A stretch of DNA of 64,000 nt. Origin: CADEFX01 sp963840425. Its GTDB lineage: Bacteria > Pseudomonadota > Alphaproteobacteria > Rhizobiales > Hyphomicrobiaceae. A program made the translations under genes and the position numbers. Of the stretch, positions 23,749 to 33,054 are shown in pieces; the first letter of the stretch is position 1, and each line of letters opens with the position of its first letter. The notes below the pieces were generated by a model. It worked only from the letters and a program-made list of their open reading frames with translations. It was not told where the DNA came from and did not search any database. The stretch spans positions 62,001 through 126,000 of the forward strand of contig CAWIYZ010000011.1 of the NCBI GenBank assembly GCA_963840425.1, read 5' to 3'.

Positions 23749-25026
23749 ATGACGGTTCCACTCTCACCCTCCGACGCACCCACCTGCACGCTCGACAGCC
23801 TCCCGTCTGGTGCCCGGGTTGTAGTAGCCATGTCGGGTGGGGTCGATTCATCGGTCGTGGCGGCCCTGCTGAAGCATTCCGGCTACGACGTGGTGGGCAT
23901 CACTTTGCAGCTCTACGATCACGGCCGGGCCAGCGGGCGCAAGGGTGCGTGTTGCGCCGGCCAGGACATTCATGACGCCCGGCGCGTCGCCGATCGCCTC
24001 TCCATTGCTCACTATGTGCTCGACTACGAGGAGCGTTTTCGCCACGAGGTCATCGAGGGCTTCGCCGACAGCTATCTTGCGGGGGAAACACCCATCCCCT
24101 GCGTGACCTGCAATCAGCAGATCAAGTTCGCCGGCCTGCTCGACACCGCCCGCGACCTCGGCGCCGCGGCACTCGCCACCGGCCACTACGTCGCCGCGCG
24201 ACACGGGCCGGAAGAGCCACAGCTCTTCCGGGCGGCAGATGCCGAGCGCGACCAGAGCTATTTTCTCTTCGCCACGACGCGTGCGCAGCTCCAGTTCCTG
24301 CGCTTCCCGCTCGGCACGATGCGCAAGGCGGACGTGCGTGCACTCGCCCGCGTGTTCGATCTGCCGGTCGCCGACAAGGCCGACAGTCAGGATATCTGCT
24401 TTGTGCCGCGCGGCCGCTATACCGACGTCATCGAACGTCTGCGTCCTGATGCCGTGGAGGCGGGTGCGGTCGTGCACGTCGATGGCCGCGTGCTCGGTGA
24501 GCACGGGGGCATTATCAACTTCACGGTCGGCCAGCGGCGCGGGCTCGGGATTGCCGACGCTGAGCCACTGTACGTTGTTCGCCTCGATGCTGCGCGCCGC
24601 GAGGTGGTCGTTGGCCCACGCAGCAGCTTGCAAGCGCGCCTGATCCTGCTTAGAAACGTTAACTGGCTTGGCGACGGCTCGCTCGAGAGCGTGGAGAGGG
24701 GTGGTGTTGACCTCCACGTTCGCATTCGATCGAGCCAGGCGCCCCAGCGCGCCACACTTTTCTCGTCGGGGGAGGGTATGGCTGTGGTTCTGCGTGAGGG
24801 AGAACATGGGATCGCCGCCGGTCAGGCTTGTGTCTTTTATGCCGACGGCCAACCCGGCGCGCGTGTGCTCGGCGGCGGCTGGATCGCCTCTGCCCGCGCG
24901 GTCCCCTACGACACCGCCAATTCGACCATTTCAGCGCCGGCGAGCGACGGGCTGTCCGTTGCGCCCGCACCGCCTTTGCATGATCGCGCCAGCCTGGGGT
25001 TTATGAGAGGAGCGAAATCGGTATGA
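23749..25026 (+). CDS. mnmA: tRNA-specific 2-thiouridylase MnmA
   Basis: A 425-residue enzyme that sulfurates U34 of tRNA-Lys, -Glu and -Gln. The ATP pyrophosphatase loop is 'VVVAMSGGVDSSVVAALL'. The catalytic cysteine is in 'PIPCVTCNQQIKFAGLL', the second in 'KADSQDICFVPRGRY', and 'NFTVGQRRGLGIADAEPLYV' is the central tRNA-binding region. The chain is about 40-50 residues longer than the E. coli enzyme through a C-terminal tail ('ISAPASDGLSVAPAPPLHDR') that is poorly conserved. ATG 23749 fits the family start. Its stop overlaps the next start as ATGA, so translation is probably coupled. Confidence 0.95.
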   Translation: MTVPLSPSDAPTCTLDSLPSGARVVVAMSGGVDSSVVAALLKHSGYDVVGITLQLYDHGRASGRKGACCAGQDIHDARRVADRLSIAHYVLDYEERFRHEVIEGFADSYLAGETPIPCVTCNQQIKFAGLLDTARDLGAAALATGHYVAARHGPEEPQLFRAADAERDQSYFLFATTRAQLQFLRFPLGTMRKADVRALARVFDLPVADKADSQDICFVPRGRYTDVIERLRPDAVEAGAVVHVDGRVLGEHGGIINFTVGQRRGLGIADAEPLYVVRLDAARREVVVGPRSSLQARLILLRNVNWLGDGSLESVERGGVDLHVRIRSSQAPQRATLFSSGEGMAVVLREGEHGIAAGQACVFYADGQPGARVLGGGWIASARAVPYDTANSTISAPASDGLSVAPAPPLHDRASLGFMRGAKSV

Positions 25027-25742
25027 GATCGACTTTGCGTTCGGAGGGCCAGCGTGAACGAGCCTTCCCGACCAGGGGCGGAGCGGCCGCGGCCGTCCAG
25101 ATGGACGAGGCCGCGATCAGGAGCGCCTATCGACGCTGGGCTCCCGTGTACGACCACACCTTCGGGCGTTTCACGACCGAGGGCCGCAGGCACGCCGTGG
25201 AGATCATCAACCAGCGCCGCGGGCGTGTTCTGGAGGTCGGCGTCGGCACCGGACTGTCGCTGCCGAGCTATGCGCCACGGCTCGAGATCGTCGGGATCGA
25301 CCTGTCGCCGGATATGCTGGAAAAGGCGCGCGAAAAGGTCATCGAGGAAGGGCTGCGCAACGTTACCGGCCTGCATGAGATGGACGCCGGCGAGCTGACG
25401 TTCCCCGACGCGTCCTTCGACACGGTCGTCGCCATGTACGTCATCACGGTGGTGCCGGAGCCCGAGAAAGTGATGCGCGAGCTCGCCCGTGTCACCAAGG
25501 TTGGCGGGCAGGTGATCCTCGTCAATCACTTCAGCCAGGACGAAGGCGTGCGCGGCTGGGTGGAGCGGCGCATGGCGCCCTTCGCGGACAAGCTCGGCTG
25601 GCGCCCCGTCTTCAATCTCGACCGCGTCATGGTGTGCGAGGATTTGAAAGTGCTGGACCGCAGGGCGCTACGTCCCTGGGGTCTGTTCACGATGCTGCGC
25701 TTCGAGAAGACCGGCGAAGCCGGCAAGACCAAGGCACGATAG
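25023..25742 (+). CDS. SAM-dependent methyltransferase, PmtA-like
   Basis: A class I methyltransferase of 239 residues from the ATG that overlaps the mnmA stop; a shorter start at 25101 (MDEAAIRSAYRRWAPVYDHT) matches the family N-terminus. 'RGRVLEVGVGTGLSLPSYAP' is the SAM-binding loop, 'IVGIDLSPDMLEKAREK' the acidic strand, and 'VAMYVITVVPEPEKVMREL' motif IV. This resembles rhizobial PmtA phosphatidylethanolamine N-methyltransferases, which make phosphatidylcholine; a different substrate cannot be ruled out. Confidence 0.8.
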   Translation: MRSTLRSEGQRERAFPTRGGAAAAVQMDEAAIRSAYRRWAPVYDHTFGRFTTEGRRHAVEIINQRRGRVLEVGVGTGLSLPSYAPRLEIVGIDLSPDMLEKAREKVIEEGLRNVTGLHEMDAGELTFPDASFDTVVAMYVITVVPEPEKVMRELARVTKVGGQVILVNHFSQDEGVRGWVERRMAPFADKLGWRPVFNLDRVMVCEDLKVLDRRALRPWGLFTMLRFEKTGEAGKTKAR

Positions 25743-25864
25743 GCTCGCTGTTGGCCGTGCCTATCGGTTGCATCGGCCCGCAGCCGCGCGCTTGACAGCG
25801 TTTGAGCGCGCTTTTTATATCGCGCGCCGCGCCGAAGGCGCATAAGACACTGCAAACAAGGTCT

Positions 25865-25941
25865 GGCGGGATAGCTCAGGTGGTTAGAGCGACGGTCTCA
25901 TAATCCGTAGGTCGGCGGTTCAAGTCCGCCTCCCGCTACCA
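25865..25941 (+). tRNA. tRNA-Met (CAT)
   Basis: A 77-base cloverleaf with encoded CCA. The acceptor stem GGCGGGA pairs with TCCCGCT (first pair G-U), the D arm has AGCTCAGG-TGGTTAGAG, the anticodon loop is CT-CAT-AA at 25897-25903 and the T arm GGCGG-TTCAAGT-CCGCC. The loop and stem point to elongator methionine tRNA or an Ile2 (k2C) tRNA; the G1-U72 pair and D-arm look more like elongator Met. It lies about 120 bases after the methyltransferase gene. Confidence 0.95.
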
Positions 25942-26329
25942 GAACCTCTCTGAAACTATCGGATATTTTCTGCATCCTCAAACCATCCTCGACAGTCCGC
26001 GAAATTTGGTACTGTGCACTCTCGCGGCGCACAAAGGTAGGCAACTGCCCATTTGACCCCTAAGCCCTGTTGCTACAAGGTCTCGACATAGCGGCCACAT
26101 GTCCGCAGTTCCCGCGTCTTGTCGAACATGGAAAGCGTGGCGGGCCGGATCGGCTGAGAGTCGGTTGGGCGTCCGCTATCAGCGGGAATGTGTTGCAGAA
26201 CTCGTGACCTCATCGTTTTCGGCGCCAGCTCTGTTCGTAAGCGTCCGGTTTGTGTCGGCTCTCCGATGGGGGGCCCGCGCCCTAGTCACACAACATTTCG
26301 ACGCCACTTGACGCCTCCACCACACACAT
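25942..26329. other. Gene-free gap between the tRNA and an IS remnant
   Basis: 388 bases with no credible gene on either strand. tRNA 3' ends are frequent integration sites, but no copy of the tRNA end was noticed on the far side of the IS remnant, so no attachment site can be claimed. Confidence 0.5.
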
Positions 26330-27697
26330 CGCGACCGTGGCGGGCCTCGACATAGCTTGACGAGCCTCCTCAAGTTCTGCGCCGTGGCGGTCAGCCAGCA
26401 CCTCGTCCCTCGCGCCGCTCAGGCCGCGCAGCCGAAGGCGGTCGAGTTTGAGGATGCGCTTCATATGCGCGAACCTCACCTCTCTTTTCTTGCGTTCGCG
26501 GCATGAGAGCTGGAAGGCTTCGGTGTCGGCGAGGGCCCGCACCTGCTCGCGCACATCCTCGTCGATGTCGCGCGAGACCTTGCGGGCGACGGCCGTCGTG
26601 CACCTGGGCTTGAGCTTGCAGGTCGGCGATAGACACTGCTGGCCCGATACGGAAGAATGGCCGTTGATCGACAATCCCCGAGTGCGTGAGTTCGGCCCCG
26701 GCGGGGCGAGTGTAAACATGCGCTCCTTGTCGAAGACGAAGTAGCCCGGCTGAACTTGCCGTCTGATCTCAGGAGCTTGTCCCACACCGGAACGTGCGGT
26801 GATGCCCCGATACCCAGAGCCGCTTCAGAAGCTTTGCCGCGCCGTAGGCAGTATCGCCTGCAGCCGCTGGCTGGATCGAAGCGGCGCTGGACACGACCAA
26901 CATAGTCTCGGCGATGGCAATATCATGGTGCGATTGGCGCGCGTGCCGCCGGCATGAGGATGATCCCAAACCTGTTGTGGATCGGATGACTCACATCATG
27001 GGCAAAGAACAGGTACGCACCCTTGCGTGCAACCCAAGCCGCCTGCGGATCGGTGAGCGAGATCTCCTTGGGCGGCTTGCCAAGTCGCCGCTGCTGCCGA
27101 AGAAGCCACCGCCATCCCCACCGCCACTTTCCTCATCGCGGCACGCAGCATCCAGAGCCGCAAGGTACTCACGAACCGCATGCAACACCTACCTCCGGCG
27201 TCGGCCATTTGATCGGCTGGTCACCGGGTGCGCGCTTCTTGTCTACGTCCGCCTCGATCAGGCTGGCGTCGATCGAGAACGCTTCTCCGCCGAGGACGGA
27301 GCCTACCGCGATGCACAGCCCTACCACCCGCTCGAACACGCGGCGCAAGGCGTCGCTCTCGCGGAAGCGCTCGTGCCGGGCACCGAGAACACCGAATGAT
27401 CCGGGATCTTGTCTTCCACACTCAGCCTGCAATACAGCGGTAGGCCGATCTGACCCGCTGGCGCAGGAGTAACGTCGTTGCGAAACACGTAACCGACGAT
27501 GAGCATCCGGATCATGAGCACCGGGTCGATCGATGGTCGGCCGGTGTCTGGCAGTAGTCGGCGCCAGTTCCTTGTGCACCCAGCCGAGGTCGAGCACTGC
27601 GTCGATCTTGCGTACCAGATGATCCGGCGGCACCACCTCGTCGACTCTGAATTCGTAGAGGAATTGGCCCTGCCTATCTTCCCGCCGCCCATCATTG
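26330..27697 (-). mobile_element. Decayed IS1182-like transposase
   Basis: Pieces of one transposase lie in order on the minus strand in changing frames: 'GQFLYEFRVDEVVPPDHLV' with 'RKIDAVLDLGWVHKELAP' near 27670-27560, 'TGRPSIDPVLMIRMLIVGY' near 27540, 'RESDALRRVFERVVGLCIAV' and 'GGEAFSIDASLIEADVDKK' near 27370-27240, 'GDTAYGAAKLLKRL' near 26850, and 'RFAHMKRILKLDRLRLRG' near 26450. This is the DUF772 N-terminus and DDE C-terminus of the IS1182 family. At least four frameshifts and internal gaps make it inactive. Terminal inverted repeats were not found. Confidence 0.75.
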
Positions 27698-27980
27698 CCG
27701 CACCCCGCTGACCACAGCTTCAGCCCCACGGAATCACAGTTAGAGAGGGTCTCAATGGGAGTTTGCAACACATTCGGAGGTAAAGCTGCCGTGGTCATGC
27801 CGCTTCCAGATCGGCAGATCATGACCCAATCCGGAAGAACGTTACCGCGGGGATTTGGAGGCTCGGGGCTACCGGCTCCCTCAAGGTCTATGGTGTGGCT
27901 ATGCCTTTCTCCCTCTTGCCGTTACTCCCAACTCCGAGCCCGACCAAAGTAGATGGGAGCGGCGTGCCCAAGGCCTGAAA

Positions 27981-28757
27981 TCAGGTCTTGTCTCTGGCGA
28001 GCCCGAATGAGCTTGCCAAATCTATCGGCAAAGGAAATACGATCGTTGAATTCTTCTCTCCCGCGATGTTGAGTAATGTTCCGAGGTAGCGCAGCTGCAT
28101 CGCCTCTGGGCGCTTCGAAAGTATCTCACCAGCTTGCGCCAGCCGTTCGGCGGCTTGAAGCTCTCCCTCCGCATCGATGACCTTGGCGCGCCGCAGCCGT
28201 TCGGCCTCGGCTTGCTTGGCTATCGCTCGTATCATGCTCTCATTGAGATCAATGTGCTTGAGCTCGACGTTGCTGACCTTGATACCCCACGCGTCGGTTC
28301 TTTCATCCAGGATGCGTTGAACTTCGACGTTGAGTTTTTCGCGTTCAGAGAGCATCTGATCGAGGTCGTGCTGCCCAAGGACCGAACGTAGCGTCGTCTG
28401 CGCAAATTGACTGGTGGCCATCTGGAATTCCTCGACCTGAATGACGGCCTTCTCCGCATCCAAAACGCGAAAATAGACAACGGCATTGACCTTGACCGAG
28501 ACATTGTCCTTGGAGATGACGTCTTGCGGAGGTACGTCGAGCACGCGTGTTCGCATGTCCATGCGCACCATCTGCTGAATGAACGGGATTACCAAGACGA
28601 GCCCGGGCCCTTTTACTTTCCAAAACCGACCAAGCTGGAAGACAACGCCGCGCTCGTACTCGCGCAAGATGCGAATGGAGTACGCAGCTGCCGCTATAAT
28701 TATGAGGACTGGGAGCGCATTCGTGAGCAGAGATACAAAGAGGTCGGAGCTCGGCAT
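27981..28757 (-). CDS. Slipin (SPFH/Band 7) membrane protein
   Basis: A 258-residue stomatin-like protein. Residues about 10-27 form the membrane hairpin; 'ILREYERGVVFQLGRFWKVK' then GPGLVLVIPF starts the SPFH domain, 'VRMDMRTRVLDVPPQDVIS' and 'SVKVNAVVYFRVLDAEKAV' continue it, and 'IAKQAEAERLRRAKVIDAEG' is the coiled-coil. It is the classic partner of the NfeD-type protease encoded just upstream at 28772-30205 with a 14-base gap. Such pairs organise membrane microdomains; the protease can cleave the slipin C-terminus in archaea. Confidence 0.93.
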   Translation of the reverse strand: MPSSDLFVSLLTNALPVLIIIAAAAYSIRILREYERGVVFQLGRFWKVKGPGLVLVIPFIQQMVRMDMRTRVLDVPPQDVISKDNVSVKVNAVVYFRVLDAEKAVIQVEEFQMATSQFAQTTLRSVLGQHDLDQMLSEREKLNVEVQRILDERTDAWGIKVSNVELKHIDLNESMIRAIAKQAEAERLRRAKVIDAEGELQAAERLAQAGEILSKRPEAMQLRYLGTLLNIAGEKNSTIVFPLPIDLASSFGLARDKT

Positions 28758-28771
28758 GTTTCCTCCTCGAG

Positions 28772-30205
28772 TCAGGCTTGTTCTTCTACCGTTAGAGTGA
28801 GCCCGGTTCGCTCCGAGACGCGCACACTTTGGCCTCTTGAGAGGCTACGGCGGGAGCGGGCCGACCAGATCTCCCCTTGGACCCGAACGCGACCCTCGTT
28901 GCCGTCCCAGCTCACCACCTCACCGCTCGAACCGATCATCTCTTCGGCGCCTGTCTGCACGGGGCGTTGTCGAGTTTTCAGCGCAAGGCCGACTATGCCC
29001 ACGAAGAAGGCTACACTCAGGAGCGTCATGGCGGCGACAAGCTGCCAAGAGACCCCAAATGAAACATCGGTCTCGGATGGATCGAAGAGAAACAGGGCGC
29101 CGATTACGAACGCTGCGGCGCCACCGAGCCCGGCGATACCAAACCCTGGGTTCAGCTTCTCGAACAGCATCAAGCCGATGCCCAGGAGCAGCAGGCCGAG
29201 ACCAGCGTAGCTGACCGGCAGAACGGCCAGCGCCGTGAGTGCGACGATCAAACTGATGCCGCCTATGACGCCTGGCAAAATGGCTCCGGGGCTCCAGAAC
29301 TCGAACATCAGCCCGTAAATTCCGATTATCAGCAGGATGAACGCAATGTTGGGATCGGTGATCACGGACATCAACTTCATCTTCCAGTCGAGATCGACCG
29401 CGACGGTTTTGAGGCCCTTGGTTGCTAATTTCAATTCACCGGAGCTGGTTGGTACCGTCCGCCCATCGATGGCGGTCAACAGATCGTTGATGTCGGTGGC
29501 GATCACATCGATCACATCTTCGCGGCGGGCTTCGGATGCGGTGAGCGTCGCCGCTTCACGCACAGCTTTCTCGGCCCAATCCGCATTTCGGTTGCGGAGC
29601 TGAGCCAATGTACGAATGTACGCCACTGCGTCATTGATGCTTTTGCGGGACGATGCGGTCGACGGATCAGAATCTTTATCTTTTTCGGATGATGGCTTAG
29701 ACGGCGGTGATCCTGGCAATCCCGGTGTGCCAAGGGGAATCGGGGTAGCGGCTCCGAGGTGCGTGCCGGGCGCCATGGCAGCGATATGGGACGCATACAT
29801 GAGATAAGTGCCTGCGCTAGCCGCCCGGGCGCCGCTTGGGGCCACGTACATAACGATCGGGAGGGGAGACGCGAGGATTGCCTGAATCATTTCGCGCGTG
29901 GAGGTCAGTAGCCCGCCCGGTGTATCGAGCCGCACGATCAACACTGGCGCAGCGCGCGCTCTTGCTTGCTCGATACCTTTGGTGAGTTGAGAGACGGTAA
30001 CGAACCCGATGGCACCCTTAACGTCAATCAAGAGGGCAGGCTGACCTTCCGACGGCTGGCTTAGAGCGTCACAAGGAACGATGAGAAGTGTCAGCAACGT
30101 AATAATCAGCTTGGCGCCATGTGCACTGCGTTCTCGAACGCTGGTCCCGAGGATACGCCACAACCTCCCTTTGCCGAATTCAATTCGCATCAAACGGCCC
30201 ATCAT
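28772..30205 (-). CDS. NfeD-type membrane-bound serine protease (ClpP class)
   Basis: A 477-residue full-length NfeD. After a signal or anchor helix, the ClpP-like protease domain has 'ALLIDVKGAIGFVTVSQLTK', 'PVLIVRLDTPGGLLTSTREM' and 'YVAPSGARAASAGTYLMYAS', which carries the catalytic serine; the basic partner is later in the domain. Four membrane helices follow ('IAFILLIIGIYGLMFEFWSP' and others) and a C-terminal OB fold ('GSSGEVVSWDGNEGRVRVQG'). The start at 30205 is chosen because AAGAGG lies upstream; 30190 is an alternative. Co-directional with the slipin. Confidence 0.9.
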   Translation of the reverse strand: MMGRLMRIEFGKGRLWRILGTSVRERSAHGAKLIITLLTLLIVPCDALSQPSEGQPALLIDVKGAIGFVTVSQLTKGIEQARARAAPVLIVRLDTPGGLLTSTREMIQAILASPLPIVMYVAPSGARAASAGTYLMYASHIAAMAPGTHLGAATPIPLGTPGLPGSPPSKPSSEKDKDSDPSTASSRKSINDAVAYIRTLAQLRNRNADWAEKAVREAATLTASEARREDVIDVIATDINDLLTAIDGRTVPTSSGELKLATKGLKTVAVDLDWKMKLMSVITDPNIAFILLIIGIYGLMFEFWSPGAILPGVIGGISLIVALTALAVLPVSYAGLGLLLLGIGLMLFEKLNPGFGIAGLGGAAAFVIGALFLFDPSETDVSFGVSWQLVAAMTLLSVAFFVGIVGLALKTRQRPVQTGAEEMIGSSGEVVSWDGNEGRVRVQGEIWSARSRRSLSRGQSVRVSERTGLTLTVEEQA

Positions 30206-30497
30206 GGCTTTGATCAGCCTCTTGTCGGCGTCAATCCTGGACGAGGCGAGCATCATAGAACATCCGACCACCTCCACCGTCGCACCGGCAAACCCGAGGC
30301 CGTCCCCCCGCCTTGCCGTCGGGACGGTCAACAACAACGGTATGAGCTCCAGCCCAGCCCACGGCAGCTTCAGTTCCCGCAATGTTGCGCAGTTCCACAG
30401 TGGCAGACGGCATTGGCGGCTCCTGAAAGCGGATACGCGACAGAGACACTAAGCTCCCGCACAAATGCAGCAATCGCAACGAGGCCGTTTCTTGAAA

Positions 30498-31433
30498 CTA
30501 AGCCTTTGGGCCGATCTCTATCGGGAGGTTGGGATCGACGCTCCACTCAGTCCACGATCCGTCGTAGAGCCGCACGTCTTGGTGCCCAAGGAGCTTTAGC
30601 GCCAGCAGGCCGCACGCAGCCGCGTAGCCCCGGCCACAGTACGTGATGACGCTCTTCCCTTGCCTCACGCCCGCAGCGCTATACAGATCGGCAAGCTCCT
30701 TCGAAGAGGCAAACGTGAATGATCGACGACTCGCGAGCACGCGCTCCCGCTGCGCCGCGGTTGCCCCGGCGAGCCCAGGATCGATATTGGCAAGGTAGGG
30801 CACGTTCACTGCGCCCGGGATGTGCCCCGGGCGCTGTCCCCACAGATGGCGGTCGCCATGTCCTTGGTACAGCTCGGGAGTAAGGCAGTCGATGAGCACC
30901 GTGTCCATTTGACCGAGGGCTGCGACCACATCCTGTTTGGTGGCAATCCAGCCCTGTCGTGGTTCCGGCACGAACGTCGCCGGCCGGACCGCTGGAACTT
31001 CGGTCGACACAGGCCGCTGCTCTTGCTGCCACTGGCGAAGGCCGCCGTCGAGCACGCATACGCGATCGTGCCCGTAGTGCTTCAAGGCCCACCACAGTCG
31101 CGCTGATCCCAAAGGGAAACCCATGTTGTCGTAGGCAATGACCAGCGTGTCGTGTCCGACCCCGAGCCGGCCCATCGCCCGCGCGAACTCGTCGGAGGGC
31201 ACCAGCATGTCCGGCACGGGATGGCTTGGGTCCGACAGATCTCCGAGCATTCCCGCAAAGACGGCCCCGGGAATGTGGCCGGCAAGGTAGCCCTCGTGAT
31301 CGTCGACGCTGATCCCGCGACCGTTCTCGTAGCGCGAGCGCCAACGCACATCGACGATCCGTATGTTCGGGTCGGCCAAATGCTCGGACAACCAGTCCGT
31401 GCTGACAAGGGGGAAACGTTCGCCGGGGCCCAT
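30498..31433 (-). CDS. Sulfurtransferase with two rhodanese domains
   Basis: A 311-residue thiosulfate/3-mercaptopyruvate sulfurtransferase. The N-terminal rhodanese domain has 'DPNIRIVDVRWRSRYENGRG' and 'DHEGYLAGHIPGAVF'; the C-terminal one has 'RPGHIPGAVNVPYL' and the catalytic cysteine loop 'VITYCGRGYAAACGLLALKL'. The loop reads C-G-R-G-Y-A rather than the C-G-S-G-V-T of mercaptopyruvate enzymes, so substrate preference is uncertain. It stands apart from the NfeD gene. Confidence 0.9.
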   Translation of the reverse strand: MGPGERFPLVSTDWLSEHLADPNIRIVDVRWRSRYENGRGISVDDHEGYLAGHIPGAVFAGMLGDLSDPSHPVPDMLVPSDEFARAMGRLGVGHDTLVIAYDNMGFPLGSARLWWALKHYGHDRVCVLDGGLRQWQQEQRPVSTEVPAVRPATFVPEPRQGWIATKQDVVAALGQMDTVLIDCLTPELYQGHGDRHLWGQRPGHIPGAVNVPYLANIDPGLAGATAAQRERVLASRRSFTFASSKELADLYSAAGVRQGKSVITYCGRGYAAACGLLALKLLGHQDVRLYDGSWTEWSVDPNLPIEIGPKA

Positions 31434-31716
31434 AGCTGTCGCCTTGAAGTTCTAGTACCCGCTCATTCTTACGGCGCGTAATTCATACCAAGGATGCGTC
31501 ACTTGCTAGCGTGTTCGCAACTTCCGAACGAAGCTGAGGACCATACGCAGCGCCTCGGCCGCTTCCGCTTTGGCTTTGTCGGTTCCGCCCGACTGAGTGA
31601 GGGGTTAACCGCACGGCCCGGGGCACACGTGACGGTGCCATGCGCTCGTTTGGAACGACGACGCTGGACTTCGGCGAGCGGTGCACCCTTTGCCCCGCAA
31701 CGAATGCCCACACGTC

Positions 31717-33054
31717 TTAACGCAGGAAACCTTCGATCTCGCTCTCCGCCCAGGCCAGCGTCGTCTCCATCGCCTCGCCGTGCGCGTGGCGCACGACCAT
31801 TTTGGTCATCAGGGCCTGCGTGTAGATTTGCTCCGCGACGCCATGGGGGCTCGGCATCGCCGCGACGGCGAGGATCTGATCCCCGTGCGGATCGGGGTAG
31901 TGGTAGAGCGTGCCCTTCGGCGGCCCGATCTCGGCCCAGGTGGCAAACGTCTTGAAGTTGGCGTAGGGCGGGATGTCGTAGCCCTTGCTGGATATCACCA
32001 TCGCCTCGGCCGATTCCTTTGTCGCCAGGTAGCGCAGCAGGCTCTTCGCAGCGCTCTTGTTCTTGGCGAACGACCAGATGCCCAGGGCGCCCTGCGAGAA
32101 GGAGGCATAGCGCCCTTTCGGGCCCTTCGGCATCGGGTGATGCCACGTCTGCTCGGCGATCTGAGGTGCGTCGCGTAGGGCAACGGCCCAGGCCGATGGC
32201 GGGTTCATGATCATCGCCGTCTTGCCAGCAACGAACAGCTTGTTGTTCGAGGCGTCATCCCAAGAGGGCGCGCTGTCCGGGAGCCAGGGCACGAGCCTCT
32301 TGAAATAGTCGAGCACCTCACGGACGTTGTCGGTCTTGACCGTGATCTTCGCCTTCTCGTCCACCAAAATGGCGCCGAAGGCGGCGAAAACGGCGCCAAC
32401 CGTGTCGACAGAGTCATTCGTGGTACCCAGACCGATGCCGATTGGCACCCCCGCCTTGTGGCAGGCCTCGGCCGCCTTCAGCATGACATCGTAGGTCCAG
32501 CCGTCGGACTTCGGCGCGCCGCCCGCCGGATAGATCGCTTGTACGTCGATGCCGGCGTGCTGCTTGAGGAGGTCGATGCGCGAGGAGGGACCCTTCATCT
32601 GAGCCCCGTAGATGTTCGGCACCGCGCGCCACGTACCATTGATCTGCGCTAGGTACTTGGCGACGCTCGACACGTCGCCATTGTTTTTGATGAGATCGGC
32701 CATGATGTCGTCGACCGGTTCCAAAATCTCATGGTAACGCGAGGTCAGCCAGGATTGCAGGTAGAGGATATCGTGTCCCGACTTCGCCTGACCCTGGGCG
32801 GCGGTTGTCAGCAGCAGCTTGTTGCCCTGGCTAGTGATGAAGTCGACCGTAACCTCGACCTTCTCCTTCTCCGCCCATTCCCTGATTAGCTTTTCCATCG
32901 CCGAACTGGCGCCGGGAACCCAGTGGTCCCACATGCCGACACTGAGACTGCCGGCGGCGTTTGCGGTGCGCACGAATGGCGCTGCGAGCATTGCGGCTGA
33001 AGCGGCCGCGGAGCCGGCCACCATCTGGCGCCGACTTACGCGTTTGCCAATCAT
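31717..33054 (-). CDS. Tat-exported ABC solute-binding protein (family 1)
   Basis: A 445-residue protein with a twin-arginine signal ('KRVSRRQMVAGSAAASAAML' then AAPFVRTANAA). The mature chain 'SLSVGMWDHWVPGASSAMEK', 'TSQGNKLLLTTAAQGQAKSG', 'KTAMIMNPPSAWAVAL' and 'ASFSQGALGIWSFAKNKSAA' matches sugar-type family 1 binding proteins. No permease or ATPase genes lie beside it, so it is an orphan or works with a system encoded elsewhere. Ligand unknown. Confidence 0.9.
   Translation of the reverse strand: MIGKRVSRRQMVAGSAAASAAMLAAPFVRTANAAGSLSVGMWDHWVPGASSAMEKLIREWAEKEKVEVTVDFITSQGNKLLLTTAAQGQAKSGHDILYLQSWLTSRYHEILEPVDDIMADLIKNNGDVSSVAKYLAQINGTWRAVPNIYGAQMKGPSSRIDLLKQHAGIDVQAIYPAGGAPKSDGWTYDVMLKAAEACHKAGVPIGIGLGTTNDSVDTVGAVFAAFGAILVDEKAKITVKTDNVREVLDYFKRLVPWLPDSAPSWDDASNNKLFVAGKTAMIMNPPSAWAVALRDAPQIAEQTWHHPMPKGPKGRYASFSQGALGIWSFAKNKSAAKSLLRYLATKESAEAMVISSKGYDIPPYANFKTFATWAEIGPPKGTLYHYPDPHGDQILAVAAMPSPHGVAEQIYTQALMTKMVVRHAHGEAMETTLAWAESEIEGFLR

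Noticed and set aside
23848..24852. Long minus-strand frame inside mnmA
   Set aside because: Shadow of a strongly conserved plus-strand gene with no domain text.
26099..26311. Short plus-strand frame after the tRNA
   Set aside because: Text is low-complexity and lies opposite or next to the decayed transposase; no start site or family match.
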